Shown here: in pieces, positions 17,310 through 26,310 of the stretch
How positions within the stretch are numbered: position 1 is the first letter of the stretch
How the letters are laid out: every line of letters begins with the position of its first letter
Assembly (NCBI GenBank): GCA_002778785.1
Contig: PEZS01000001.1
Location: 238,483 to 302,482 of the forward strand
Direction of reading: 5' to 3'
Origin: Bdellovibrionales bacterium CG10_big_fil_rev_8_21_14_0_10_45_34
Lineage (GTDB): Bacteria; Bdellovibrionota; Bdellovibrionia; Bdellovibrionales; 1-14-0-10-45-34
DNA: 64,000 nt
The notes under the pieces: model-generated
What the model was told of the DNA's origin: nothing
Databases searched by the model: none
What the model saw: only the letters and a program-made list of their open reading frames with translations
Made by a program: the position numbers and the translations under genes

Positions 17310-18425
17310 TTAAAACAAATACTTCTTTAGAGAGATATTAGAAAGTATTCCCAGAGCTGTCATCGTCGAAAGCATGCTCGAGCCACCGTACGAGAGCAGG
17401 GGAAGGGGTATTCCCACGATAGGCAGTATGCCAATCACCATTCCAATATTAATACAGAAATGCCAAAAAACCATTGCAGCGGTACCTACTGCCAATAAAG
17501 TTCCCAGTTTGTTCTTAGCTTGCGTAGCAATTCTAAGTGCGAGAACAAGTAACAAGATAAAAAGAACGACCGTCGTTAGGCTTCCAACGAAACCGTGCTC
17601 TTCACTCAGCACGCTGTAGATGAAGTCTGTGTGACGCTCAGGTAGAAACTCTAACTGAGATTGAGTACCTTGGCGAAAACCTTTACCTAACACGCGGCCG
17701 CTACCAACCGCAATTCGAGATTGAATACTATTGTATCCAGCGCCTCGAGGATCTCGGCCCGGATCTAAAAACGTGAGAACGCGATTCTTTTGATAGTCTC
17801 TCAGAGCAAAATTCCAAGCAATTGGAAGCGTTACGGAGATAAGTGCGACCACGGTGACTAAAACTCTCAGTCGAACCTTTACAAAATAAATCAGCGAACC
17901 GGCAATGAGAGCAAGCATCATCGCAGTCCCAAGATCAGGCTGAGTTACGGTCAAGGCAAAAGGAAGGATCGTGACTCCGATCGGAACAAGTAGATCCTTA
18001 AAGTCCAAACCATTCGGCTGGGATTTGCGCGCAAGAATAGTACTTAAAATAAAAATAATCGAAAGTTTCGCCGTTTCAGAAGGTTGAAACTTAAAAAAAC
18101 CAAAGTTGATCCATCGCTGGGCCCCCAATGAAATGTGTCCAAAAGCAGAAACATAAGCCAAAGATGCTATATTAAAAATATAGAATGGGATGGATAGCCT
18201 GGAGATAGTTTGGTAGTCGACGAAAGTCATGACAAAAAAAGAAGTCCATCCAAGAGCAACCCAAATGCACTGATTCAAGAAAGTTCTATCAATATCAATG
18301 GAGCCTGCCGAGTGAGTTGCGCTAAATAGGTTAATAAGACCAACCAAGTGCAGTGCCAGAATTACTAAAATAAGATTTTGATCTAAACGCTTAAAAAGCG
18401 TGCGTCGCTCGACTTGGATTTCCAT
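17310..18425 (-). CDS. rodA: Peptidoglycan glycosyltransferase RodA (SEDS family)
   Basis: RodA polymerises lipid II into glycan strands during cell elongation together with its cognate PBP2. The 371-residue protein has about ten membrane helices and the SEDS hallmarks: GHISLGAQRWINFGFFKFQPSE, TQPDLGTAMM, a long periplasmic loop with GAGYNSIQS, LPERHTDFIYSVLSEEHGF, and the C-terminal PIVGIPLPLLSYGGSS. The catalytic region after W-x-G and the TDFIYSVLSEE segment are intact. It lies six bases after mrdA, so the transferase pair is co-expressed in the usual order. Confidence 0.95.
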   Translation of the reverse strand: MEIQVERRTLFKRLDQNLILVILALHLVGLINLFSATHSAGSIDIDRTFLNQCIWVALGWTSFFVMTFVDYQTISRLSIPFYIFNIASLAYVSAFGHISLGAQRWINFGFFKFQPSETAKLSIIFILSTILARKSQPNGLDFKDLLVPIGVTILPFALTVTQPDLGTAMMLALIAGSLIYFVKVRLRVLVTVVALISVTLPIAWNFALRDYQKNRVLTFLDPGRDPRGAGYNSIQSRIAVGSGRVLGKGFRQGTQSQLEFLPERHTDFIYSVLSEEHGFVGSLTTVVLFILLLVLALRIATQAKNKLGTLLAVGTAAMVFWHFCINIGMVIGILPIVGIPLPLLSYGGSSMLSTMTALGILSNISLKKYLF

Positions 18426-18431
18426 GAGAGT

Positions 18432-20453
18432 TTAGTCTCCATTCTGTAAATCAAGGCCCGGCTCGTTAGTTCGGGTCAAAGGTTCTGGCTCGCTAATGCT
18501 GGCGGGGCGCACGCCCATCTTAAGGTTTTTTTCATTGAGGATGCGCGGGTAATGTTTCTTAAAGTAGGAATAAAGTATTTCACGCGCAATGGGAGCCGCT
18601 CCGCCGCCTCCGGAGCAAGAGTGTAATGCCAGCACCGCTGTTACGATGAGCGGTTTTTCTGCAGGAGCATAGGCGACAAACCAACCATGATGTCGTTGGT
18701 TGAAGGGTTTTTCGCTACAAGTTGCGTAAACCTGATCTTTAGAAAGTGTGAAAAGTTGCGCTGTTCCGGATTTTCCTGCCGCTAAAAACTCTTTAGAAAA
18801 TTGAGACCTACGACCCGTCCCGTGACTTCCATTAACGACCGCCTTTAGCCCCTCTAAAACAAGTTTGAAAGATTTTGGTGAAATCGTTAGCTGCTCAGCC
18901 TCTCCGGTTTGCAAGTTTGCAACAAGCTCTGGGCCTATCTCTTTGACCACCTGTCCGTCTGAAGCGATCATTTGTTTTAATAAAAGCGGGCGATAGATAA
19001 GCCCACTTGTGGCAACTCCCCCAACGGCGACGGCAAGCTGCAGCGGAGTTGTCAGCACAAATCCTTGTCCAATAGCATTGCTCAAGTTCTCGCCGGGTTG
19101 CCACTCTTCTCCATAAGCATTGCGCTTCCATGCTTCGGTTGGCATAAGTCCATTTTCTTCATTAAAGAGGCGAATTCCTGTTCGTCTTCCTATGCCAAAT
19201 GCTTTTGCATACTTCGCAATTCTGTCGATACCTAATTCGATTCCCACCTTGTAAAAAAACACATTACAAGAGCGCTCCAGCGCTTGAAGGAGATTAACGC
19301 GGCCGTGACCGTGCTTGGAATGACAGGCGTACCTTCTTCGTCCAAAGCTTAGATACCCTGGGCAAAAGTGGGTGGTGTGTTCATTGATCACTTTTTCTTC
19401 AAGCCCTGCCAGAGCGACAAGAGCCTTAAAGGTTGAGCCTGGCGGATAATGATCTTGGATTACTTTGTTTCTAAGAGGCTTTAATGTATCGAAAACGAGC
19501 CCTCGCCAAGTTTTCGGATCAAAACCTGTGGAAAATCCATTTGGATCAAAAGAAGGTTGATTGACCCAGGCAAGCACTTCGCCGTTGTTAGGATCAAGTG
19601 CTACCGCGGCTCCAATCCGTTCTAGGTCTCGAAAAGCTTTGTAAGTAGCTTCCTGAATATCCTTATCTACAGTCAGCCGGAGAGTTTGGCCCGGAGTCGC
19701 CTCCACCGTTTGACTAAAAGAGGTAATGAAATTTGGACCTTCAGAGGCAACTTCACGGCCATGGGCATCAACTTGAACAAAAGAAAAACCATCTTTGCCC
19801 CTTAGCTCTCGATCATAAAACTTTTCAATGCCACTTTTACCAATGAGATCACCCTGTCTGAGTTGATCGCTTTCGATGAGATGCTCATTTACTTTTTGCA
19901 ATTCGTCGCGATCAATTTCTGCGACATAACCGAAAAGCTGAGCTCCATTTTCTCGCAGCAGATATGTGCGTTTTATAGACATGTCAATAGCAAGACCCGG
20001 ATGGTCTAAGCGGAGTCGTTCAATGCGAGCTACTTCATCACGTTCAAGGTTCTCTTTGATTGCAACCGGCTTAAATGTTCCATTCTGGCGACGACTCTTC
20101 TTCACATCGCTGACTATAGTTTCAGCGGAAATTCCTAGAATAGGTGCAATGGCTTGAGCAGTCTCCTCTAGCTTTGTTGCATATTGGGGGGTGATGGTTG
20201 CACTAAAGCCGGGGTGATTGTCGACAAGAACGTTGCCGTCCCTGTCAAGAATCATTCCGCGGGGGGCAGGGTTCTTTACCTCTTTGATTCGGTTTTTTTC
20301 GGAGAACACACGAAGCTCTGTGCCCTTAATGATTTGCAAATACCAAAGGCGAGAGAAAAAAAGTATAGAAGTCGCGGCCAACACGAAATACATGAACTTG
20401 AACCGCGGGTAATATTCTTTAACCTCTTCAGGATCGTTAAGATAATCACTCAT
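18432..20453 (-). CDS. mrdA: Penicillin-binding protein 2 (elongation transpeptidase)
   Basis: PBP2 cross-links peptidoglycan in the elongasome. The 673-residue protein has one N-terminal membrane helix (about 20-42), a dimerisation or pedestal region (NPAPRGMILDRDGNVLVDN), and a transpeptidase domain. The active-site serine lies in STFK (340-343), the second motif SCN is at 395-397, and KSGT is at 561-564. All three are present, so the enzyme should be active. The C-terminal 30 residues after the fold are charged and probably disordered. It sits between mreD (27-base gap) and rodA (6-base gap). Confidence 0.95.
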   Translation of the reverse strand: MSDYLNDPEEVKEYYPRFKFMYFVLAATSILFFSRLWYLQIIKGTELRVFSEKNRIKEVKNPAPRGMILDRDGNVLVDNHPGFSATITPQYATKLEETAQAIAPILGISAETIVSDVKKSRRQNGTFKPVAIKENLERDEVARIERLRLDHPGLAIDMSIKRTYLLRENGAQLFGYVAEIDRDELQKVNEHLIESDQLRQGDLIGKSGIEKFYDRELRGKDGFSFVQVDAHGREVASEGPNFITSFSQTVEATPGQTLRLTVDKDIQEATYKAFRDLERIGAAVALDPNNGEVLAWVNQPSFDPNGFSTGFDPKTWRGLVFDTLKPLRNKVIQDHYPPGSTFKALVALAGLEEKVINEHTTHFCPGYLSFGRRRYACHSKHGHGRVNLLQALERSCNVFFYKVGIELGIDRIAKYAKAFGIGRRTGIRLFNEENGLMPTEAWKRNAYGEEWQPGENLSNAIGQGFVLTTPLQLAVAVGGVATSGLIYRPLLLKQMIASDGQVVKEIGPELVANLQTGEAEQLTISPKSFKLVLEGLKAVVNGSHGTGRRSQFSKEFLAAGKSGTAQLFTLSKDQVYATCSEKPFNQRHHGWFVAYAPAEKPLIVTAVLALHSCSGGGGAAPIAREILYSYFKKHYPRILNEKNLKMGVRPASISEPEPLTRTNEPGLDLQNGD

Positions 20454-20480
20454 ACAATTTCACTGCTGGGTCTAATGAGA

Positions 20481-21026
20481 TCACCACAATGTGACCTCTG
20501 ATTCATTAATCTCGGGTTGATCAAATAACTCATCTACAAATCGATAGAGTGGGTAGAGCGCAACCCCCAATGGCAAAATAAGGACACTTTCAAGAATCAT
20601 TCGAAGTAGCGAGACCCTTTCGATACCGTTAACCTCAATGAGGGTTGAGATTCCCCAAAGAGACAAGACGTAGAATGGCATTGCTAGTGAACAAATCAAA
20701 AGAAAATAGTTCAGACGGTTCCAAAATAATCTTCGTCTTAAAAACTGAGTAGTAAAGGAAACGATCAGAAGTGGCCCGGCGACGAGACCCCACGGGAGCC
20801 AGCTAAAGCTTGCAAGCAAAAAACTGAGGCAATAAATGTAGACCGTTGATCGTACTGCCGAACGGTAAATAGAAAAATATACAATCGACGTGAGGGCAAT
20901 CAAGGGGATGGTGGGAGTTCCCAGAACAGAGGGCCACAATGCGCTTTGCATCCCGGCCAGGAGCCACTGAATAATTAAGTGCCCAACTAAAGACAAGATT
21001 TTCTTTTGACTCGGTTTTACACTCAT
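20481..21026 (-). CDS. mreD: Rod shape-determining protein MreD
   Basis: A 181-residue integral membrane protein with about five hydrophobic segments, the normal size and hydrophobicity for MreD. Sequence conservation in MreD is weak, so the call rests on its position: ATG 21026 overlaps the mreC stop by four bases and mrdA follows. It includes WPSVLGTPTIPLIALTSIVYFSIYR and a C-terminal LYRFVDELFDQPE. MreD is needed for elongasome assembly in the inner membrane. Confidence 0.85.
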   Translation of the reverse strand: MSVKPSQKKILSLVGHLIIQWLLAGMQSALWPSVLGTPTIPLIALTSIVYFSIYRSAVRSTVYIYCLSFLLASFSWLPWGLVAGPLLIVSFTTQFLRRRLFWNRLNYFLLICSLAMPFYVLSLWGISTLIEVNGIERVSLLRMILESVLILPLGVALYPLYRFVDELFDQPEINESEVTLW

Positions 21027-21955
21027 TCTTTCGTTACCACTGGGGACTCAAGGGGGCGGCTCTCGGCTGAAGGATGGCGATTCAGTTCGGTGAGAGCAAA
21101 AGGAATTTTCACTTTAGAGTTCACGGCAAACAAATCCGCGTTTTTCAAATCTCTGAGTACAAAAATTTCCTCAAGTCGTGAAGGATCAACTATAGGCTGA
21201 ACCTCTACTTTTTGGGTTATTCCGTAAGCGCGTTTGGAGACAGAAGTTACAAGACCAATTGGGTAACCCATCGGAAAAATCTGATCTAATCCGCTCGTTA
21301 TTATGAGGTCACCCACCCTTACGTCATCTGTACGCTGAAGATACTTGAGTATGCAGCCTTCGGAGCTTGAGCGGCCTTCGATGATTCCTCTAGCCCGAGA
21401 CCTTTGAACGCGCGCATCAATTACTGAGTATCTATCTGTTAAAAGTAGGACGGTTGCGGAGTTGCCGGTCGCTTCTACAACGGTTCCTACGACTCCGTAG
21501 GGCGAAATAACGGCTTGACCCTTTCGCACTCCGTCGGTTTCGCCGCGTCCAATGCGCAAAGTGCTTTGCGCTTGGGAAAACAAATCGATGCCGATGATCT
21601 TGGCAACCAGTAAGTCGGCCTTGGTTTGAGCTCTAAATCCGAGCATGTGTTCTAATCGTTCAGATTTTCGACTGACTTCTTCGTAGTCGGTGAGCCTAGC
21701 GCGTAGCTCATTTACCTCTTCGCTAAGGGCTCTGTTTTCCTTTTTTATCTCGATCAAATGAACATAGGTCCTCGCAGTCTCCTGCACCATCAATCGAAAC
21801 GAGGCAAACAGATCCTGAATCTCAGTTCCGGCTACCTTAAAAGGAACCAAGAACCAAAGAGTTTCACCTTTTTCTCGCTGAAGATTAATTGATACAAGTG
21901 GAAGAGCTATCACAATTCCAATAAGAAGAATCTTACGAATATCAAAGCGAACCAT
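21023..21955 (-). CDS. mreC: Rod shape-determining protein MreC
   Basis: MreC is a periplasmic scaffold anchored in the inner membrane that activates PBP2/RodA. The 310 residues contain an N-terminal membrane helix (ILLIGIVIALPLVSI), a coiled coil at about 65-105 (IEIKKENRALSEEVNELRARL), and two beta-barrel subdomains with AKIIGIDLFSQAQSTLRIGRGETDGVRKGQAVI, GVVGTVVEATGNSATVLLLTD and DLIITSGLDQIFPMGYPIGLV. It is the first gene of mreC-mreD-mrdA-rodA. The mreB gene normally found just upstream is absent; a divergent ppiD-like gene takes that position. Confidence 0.93.
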   Translation of the reverse strand: MVRFDIRKILLIGIVIALPLVSINLQREKGETLWFLVPFKVAGTEIQDLFASFRLMVQETARTYVHLIEIKKENRALSEEVNELRARLTDYEEVSRKSERLEHMLGFRAQTKADLLVAKIIGIDLFSQAQSTLRIGRGETDGVRKGQAVISPYGVVGTVVEATGNSATVLLLTDRYSVIDARVQRSRARGIIEGRSSSEGCILKYLQRTDDVRVGDLIITSGLDQIFPMGYPIGLVTSVSKRAYGITQKVEVQPIVDPSRLEEIFVLRDLKNADLFAVNSKVKIPFALTELNRHPSAESRPLESPVVTKE

Positions 21956-22076
21956 CTTTATTCCCGCCTGTCTTGTTTAAAGCCTACTAGACAATTCTGA
22001 CGAACTCCACATTCTCCTTGAAAAAAAGTTCAAAAAAAGTTGGAATGGCCGCTTGTGAAACTTTGAGAGGTGCAAA

Positions 22077-23558
22077 ATGTTCGATGAGTTAAAAAAACGG
22101 GCAAATAGAAAAAGCATTGTCGCTTACGTGATATTCGGGGCTATTACCCTTGTTTTCATTTTTTTTGGCTACCAAACATTTAATCCCAACGTGGCGGGAT
22201 ATGCTGCACGGGTTAATCGGACGGTTATTTCGGTAGCAGAATACAACGAAGCATTTCAAAGACTGAGCAAGTTCTACAGTCAAATTTTTCAGGGGCAAAG
22301 CTTTGGGGAAGAGATGGAGTCGCGCATACGAAAAACGGCTCTTGATCAATTGGTTTCACGAGAAATTGTGGCGCAAGGCGCTGCCGATATGGGACTGCTG
22401 GTTCCTGTCGTCGAGATACAAAAATACATTATTGATGTTCCCGTGTTTCAAGAAGAAGGTAAATTTCGCAGAGACTATTATTCGATGTTTCTTGAGCAAA
22501 GGCATATGTCTGCCGCCCAGTTTGAGCGGCAAATAGAAAAAGACCTTCTTATCGATAGACTACGTAAAATAACGGCCTTGGGTTTGACGCCGCCAGAGCC
22601 CATGGTGCAGCGCAAGCTGGCAGAAGAAAGTCAAAAGGCAGATCTCGATTTTGTTAAAATCTCTGAGTCAGAGTTCAATTCGAAGCCCAGCAGTCAAGAA
22701 GTTAGCTCATGGCTTGCAAACCCAGAGAACCTAAGCTCTTCGCAGAACTATTTCGAGCAAAATAAGCCAGAGTTCTCCTCGGAGGAGCAGATCAAGGCCC
22801 GACACATATTGATTAAGTTTGACGCAAACAATTCCCAATCAAAAGATGTGGCTCGAAAGCAAATCGATGAGATACACCCGCGCGCCGTTGGCGAAAACTT
22901 CGAGGCACTCGCAAAGGAGTTTAGTCAGGATGTGGGCTCAAAAGAGCAGGGTGGCGATTTGGGTTATTTTGGCCAAGGACGCATGGTACCCGAATTTGAA
23001 AAGGTTGCCTTTTCTCTTAAGCCTGGGCAAGTGAGTGAGCCAGTCGAAACACAGTTTGGATTTCATATTATTAAAGTCGAAGATAAAAAACCAAGCCAGG
23101 TTTCTAATTTCGACGATGTAAAGACGAAGATTGCAGAGAAGATTTTGGCGGAAACCAAGCGGAAAACTGTCATTGAAGAGCTCCAGGCAGCCTTGAGTAA
23201 ATCTCAATCTGTTGAGCCGCTATTAAAAAAGCACGGTCTGAAGTGGGAGTCTACGGGGGAGTTCTCGTTAGATGCAGATTTTATCCCTAAACTGGGCGCC
23301 TTCGATACCCTCTTTGAAGCTGTTTACTCACTCAAGAAACCGTCGGAAATCTTTCCGAAAGTCATACTTGATGCCAAAGCCCACTATGTTTTAAAGCTAA
23401 AGAGTCTTAAAACTGACAAAGAGCGAGCGGGGCAAAGTGAGGCGCAAGTTAAAAGCCGCTTGGCGCAAGAGTACTCGACCCAGTTTTTGGAAAAATGGGG
23501 AAGCGAGTTAGAAACAAAGGGCAAAGTGCAAATCAATCCAGCTCTAGGGATGATGTAG
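22077..23558 (+). CDS. PpiD/SurA-type peptidyl-prolyl isomerase, membrane-anchored
   Basis: The 493-residue protein has PpiD architecture. A short cytoplasmic N-terminus is followed by one membrane helix (about 13-33, VAYVIFGAITLVFIFFGYQTF) and a SurA-like N-terminal chaperone domain (about 40-220). A parvulin domain lies at about 238-340 (IKARHILIKFD, FEALAKEFSQDVGSKEQGGDLGYFGQGRMVPEFEKVAFSL, TQFGFHIIKVED). A C-terminal helical part returns to the chaperone fold. It would assist folding of proteins leaving the Sec translocon. It is transcribed away from mreC with a 121-base gap. The gap contains two direct copies of AAAAAAAGTT about 22 kb into the window (22024-22043). Confidence 0.9.
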   Translation: MFDELKKRANRKSIVAYVIFGAITLVFIFFGYQTFNPNVAGYAARVNRTVISVAEYNEAFQRLSKFYSQIFQGQSFGEEMESRIRKTALDQLVSREIVAQGAADMGLLVPVVEIQKYIIDVPVFQEEGKFRRDYYSMFLEQRHMSAAQFERQIEKDLLIDRLRKITALGLTPPEPMVQRKLAEESQKADLDFVKISESEFNSKPSSQEVSSWLANPENLSSSQNYFEQNKPEFSSEEQIKARHILIKFDANNSQSKDVARKQIDEIHPRAVGENFEALAKEFSQDVGSKEQGGDLGYFGQGRMVPEFEKVAFSLKPGQVSEPVETQFGFHIIKVEDKKPSQVSNFDDVKTKIAEKILAETKRKTVIEELQAALSKSQSVEPLLKKHGLKWESTGEFSLDADFIPKLGAFDTLFEAVYSLKKPSEIFPKVILDAKAHYVLKLKSLKTDKERAGQSEAQVKSRLAQEYSTQFLEKWGSELETKGKVQINPALGMM

Positions 23559-23570
23559 TATCCTCCACGC

Positions 23571-24359
23571 GTGTTTAATTTTTTAAGTATAGAGTTTTTT
23601 TTTCTAGGACTTATTGCAGCTGTTGCCGGATCGGCAATGGGACTAGGGGGCGGTTTCATTATTCTGCCCTATTTATTGTGGCGATTTCCGTTTATTAAGC
23701 CGGCGGAGGCGGTGGTTGTATCGCTCTCCGGAGTCTTTACTACAAATTTTCTTGCTACCTGGATTCATGTTAGGAAAAGGACAATTTCATTGCGCGAAGT
23801 TTACTGGATCGCGCCTTTAGGAATTTTGGGTGCAGTCTTAGCAAGTCCTATACCTGGCCTGATGAGCCGAGGGCAGTTTGAGTGGGCCTATTTTGCTATA
23901 GTGTTAGCCCTGCTTCTTAGAACAGTTTGGGCTGTACGGCCCTCATCTCAGAGTAAAGCCTCGAGTAATAGCGAAATCAAAAAATCTCCTTTGAGCCTAA
24001 GGCGAACCATTTGGCCGATGGTGCCTATTGTGTCGGCCTTCGCAGCGGCGTTTGGCGTGGGAGGGGGAATAATTTTGATGCCCCTACTTCTGAGCAATCG
24101 CTTCGGACTAACGACCGCTCACGCTGCAGCGCTTTCTGCAATTATTCAGTTGTTCGGGACAGGAAGTGCTTTGTTTTCGAGATTTGACCTCATTCGAGTT
24201 TTGATAGGCTCCGTGCTATCTATAGCTCTTGGAGTCCTGGCGGGAGTACCTCTAGGGATTCGAGTGTCTCATCGGCTGCCACGCCGCACGGCAAAGCTGA
24301 TTTTGATACTTGTTTTATCTCTTATAGCGACACAGATTTTTTTTCGTAAAACCTTTTAG
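23571..24359 (+). CDS. TauE/SafE family permease
   Basis: The 262-residue membrane protein starts at GTG 23571, 12 bases after the ppiD-like stop. It has the internal duplication of the family: AAVAGSAMGLGGGFIILPYLLW in the first half and FAAAFGVGGGIILMPLLLS in the second, with about eight membrane helices. Family members export sulfite, sulfoacetate or related organic anions; the substrate here is unknown. Read-through from the ppiD-like gene is likely, although a functional link is not evident. Confidence 0.88.
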   Translation: MFNFLSIEFFFLGLIAAVAGSAMGLGGGFIILPYLLWRFPFIKPAEAVVVSLSGVFTTNFLATWIHVRKRTISLREVYWIAPLGILGAVLASPIPGLMSRGQFEWAYFAIVLALLLRTVWAVRPSSQSKASSNSEIKKSPLSLRRTIWPMVPIVSAFAAAFGVGGGIILMPLLLSNRFGLTTAHAAALSAIIQLFGTGSALFSRFDLIRVLIGSVLSIALGVLAGVPLGIRVSHRLPRRTAKLILILVLSLIATQIFFRKTF

Positions 24360-24520
24360 TCTTGCCCATTTAGGTTGGTATTGCGTCAAGTCATTAGACA
24401 TGTTTCACGTGTTATATCGATATGTTATGCGGCATCCCTCTTGCAGTACTTTAGTCTGAGAGGTAAAATTGATGAAGCACGGGGTACTGCTTAAAGCCTT
24501 TAATGTCGCGTGGAGGAACT

Positions 24521-24787
24521 ATGAAGCGAAATCGTAAGATTCTGCTTCACCTTCGGCGCTGTCATGTCTGTGGGGCTGTGACCGAGAGTGAGAGCAAGAT
24601 TGAGAAATGTCATTCGTGTGGAAAGGCCTTTGCGCCCTTTTTCTACTACGATGATTCGGCGAAACCGTTGTTGTCAGACAATGGGTTTCGTCCAAACTTT
24701 GGCTCGTCAGCCTTTCCTCCGCTGTATGGTTTGACGGCCTATTGGGAAGTTTCTGGGGCTGAAGGATTGGGCGATACAGATAGCTGA
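24521..24787 (+). CDS. Small zinc-ribbon protein
   Basis: The protein is 88 residues from ATG 24521, which has a GGAGG site six bases upstream (an in-frame start at 24503 would add six residues). CHVCG at about 13-17 and CHSCG at about 30-34 form a CxxC-CxxC zinc ribbon within a basic N-terminus (MKRNRKILLHLRRC). The C-terminal half is aromatic and Pro/Ser-rich without a known domain. It may bind nucleic acid or a protein partner, but no family was recognised. Confidence 0.75.
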   Translation: MKRNRKILLHLRRCHVCGAVTESESKIEKCHSCGKAFAPFFYYDDSAKPLLSDNGFRPNFGSSAFPPLYGLTAYWEVSGAEGLGDTDS

Positions 24788-24894
24788 TCAAACGATGAGT
24801 GAATGAAAACAGGCTTAAAATAAAAGGCGCACGCTGCCGAATGCATTCTCCTTGCTGGGCCTCTCTAAAAAGTTGGGCTACACAGGAACTGGCA

Positions 24895-24912
24895 ATAGGC
24901 GTTGCCGCCTAT
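24895..24912 (+). promoter_or_regulatory. Hairpin upstream of threonine dehydratase
   Basis: A perfect seven-pair stem ATAGGCG/CGCCTAT with a TTGC loop ends 29 bases before the probable GTG start of the dehydratase gene. It could be an mRNA leader structure. If translation instead starts at TTG/ATG codons further upstream it would be coding, so its role is uncertain. Confidence 0.35.
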
Positions 24913-24941
24913 GTAAAGGGCGGTATAAGCTTATTTTCATT

Positions 24942-26168
24942 GTGGCCCATAGCAAGCTAAGTCATCACATCAAGTTAGAAGACATTTATGCAGCACGCGA
25001 AGTGTTAAAGGGAGTCGTTCACATGACACCCTTATTTTTTTCTCAAAGTTGCACTGACCGGGCAGGAAATCGCATCTTTTTAAAGGGCGAGAATGAACAA
25101 AGGACCGGCAGCTTTAAGATTAGGGGAGCTTTCAACAAGATTCATCATCTTACTAAGAAAGAACGTGAATCAGGTGTTGTAGCGTCGAGTGCTGGTAACC
25201 ACGCTCAGGGTGTAGCGCTTGCCGGTAGAGAACAAAATGTTGGAGTAACTGTGGTGATGCCGACGACAGCGCCACTCGTGAAAGTTGAAGCGACGAAATC
25301 TTATGGCGCTGAAGTGATTTTGCATGGAGCGCTTTACGATGATGCTTATGAGAAAGCTCGCGAAATAGAACGGTTAACAGGTAAAACATTTGTTCACCCG
25401 TACGATGATCCCTATGTCATTGCTGGTCAGGGAACTGTCGCATTGGAACTACTTGATCAAAATCCCAACCTCGATACGGTAGTCGTTTGCGTAGGAGGCG
25501 GAGGTCTCATCTCCGGGATAGCCGTTGCCCTGAAAAGTCTTAAGCCTTCGATAAAAGTATTTGGTGTTCAGGCTCAGGCAGCTCCCAGTCTTTACGAGTC
25601 ATTCAAGCGCAAGTCACTTTTTCGAGTCGATCAACCAATCAAGACAATAGCTGATGGTGTGGCAGTTAAGAATCCCAGTGAGACAATTTTGAAAAATTAT
25701 CTTCTTGGCTATGTCGATGATTTCTGTACGGTGACTGAAGATGAAATTGCAGACGCGATTGTGTTTGTTATGGAGCGGGCCAAGTCTGTTGTGGAAGGAT
25801 CGGGAGTTTTGGGACTAGCTGCCGTTTTGAACGGACATCTGAAGCTCGGTAAGGAAACAGCAATCGTGCTCAGTGGTGGTAATATTGATCTTAAAATCAT
25901 TTCGCGAGTGATTGACCGAGGACTTAAGAAAACAGGGCGTTTGGCTCGCATTAGGGTAGCCGTTGAAGACAAACCCGGAATATTAGCTGACGTAGCAGGT
26001 ATCATTGCCGGTGGTCAGGCTAACGTGCTCGAAGTTTTTCACAATAGGAATCAAGAGGGGTTGTTCTTGCAAGAGACCTCGATCGAATTTGTCGTTGAGA
26101 CTAACTCACATGAGCATGTCGATCGCATCAAGCAAGTGCTCTGTGCCGCTGGCCATAGAATTTACTGA
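24942..26168 (+). CDS. ilvA: Threonine dehydratase with ACT domain
   Basis: It converts threonine (and serine) to 2-oxobutyrate (or pyruvate) and ammonia with PLP. The frame opens at 24852, but the family N-terminus (IKLEDIYAAREVLKGVVHMTPL) starts soon after GTG 24942, giving 408 residues. The PLP lysine lies in GSFKIRGA, and SAGNHAQGVA and the glycine loop CVGGGGLISG bind substrate and phosphate. A single ACT-like regulatory domain closes the protein (IRVAVEDKPGILADVAGIIAGGQANVLEV), as in the shorter TdcB/IlvA type. Whether it is biosynthetic or catabolic cannot be decided; no ilv neighbours are present. Confidence 0.92.
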   Translation: MAHSKLSHHIKLEDIYAAREVLKGVVHMTPLFFSQSCTDRAGNRIFLKGENEQRTGSFKIRGAFNKIHHLTKKERESGVVASSAGNHAQGVALAGREQNVGVTVVMPTTAPLVKVEATKSYGAEVILHGALYDDAYEKAREIERLTGKTFVHPYDDPYVIAGQGTVALELLDQNPNLDTVVVCVGGGGLISGIAVALKSLKPSIKVFGVQAQAAPSLYESFKRKSLFRVDQPIKTIADGVAVKNPSETILKNYLLGYVDDFCTVTEDEIADAIVFVMERAKSVVEGSGVLGLAAVLNGHLKLGKETAIVLSGGNIDLKIISRVIDRGLKKTGRLARIRVAVEDKPGILADVAGIIAGGQANVLEVFHNRNQEGLFLQETSIEFVVETNSHEHVDRIKQVLCAAGHRIY

Positions 26169-26310
26169 AAACATAGAGAATCGATACCTGGGCGATGTCT
26201 TTTTTGTCGATGGGGAACAAACATACGCCCCACTCAATGCGGGCATTGTTCCGGATGATTTCGGAATGCTCAGCTGGGAAGAAGGTAGAGAACAGGGTCG
26301 TTACAAGGGA

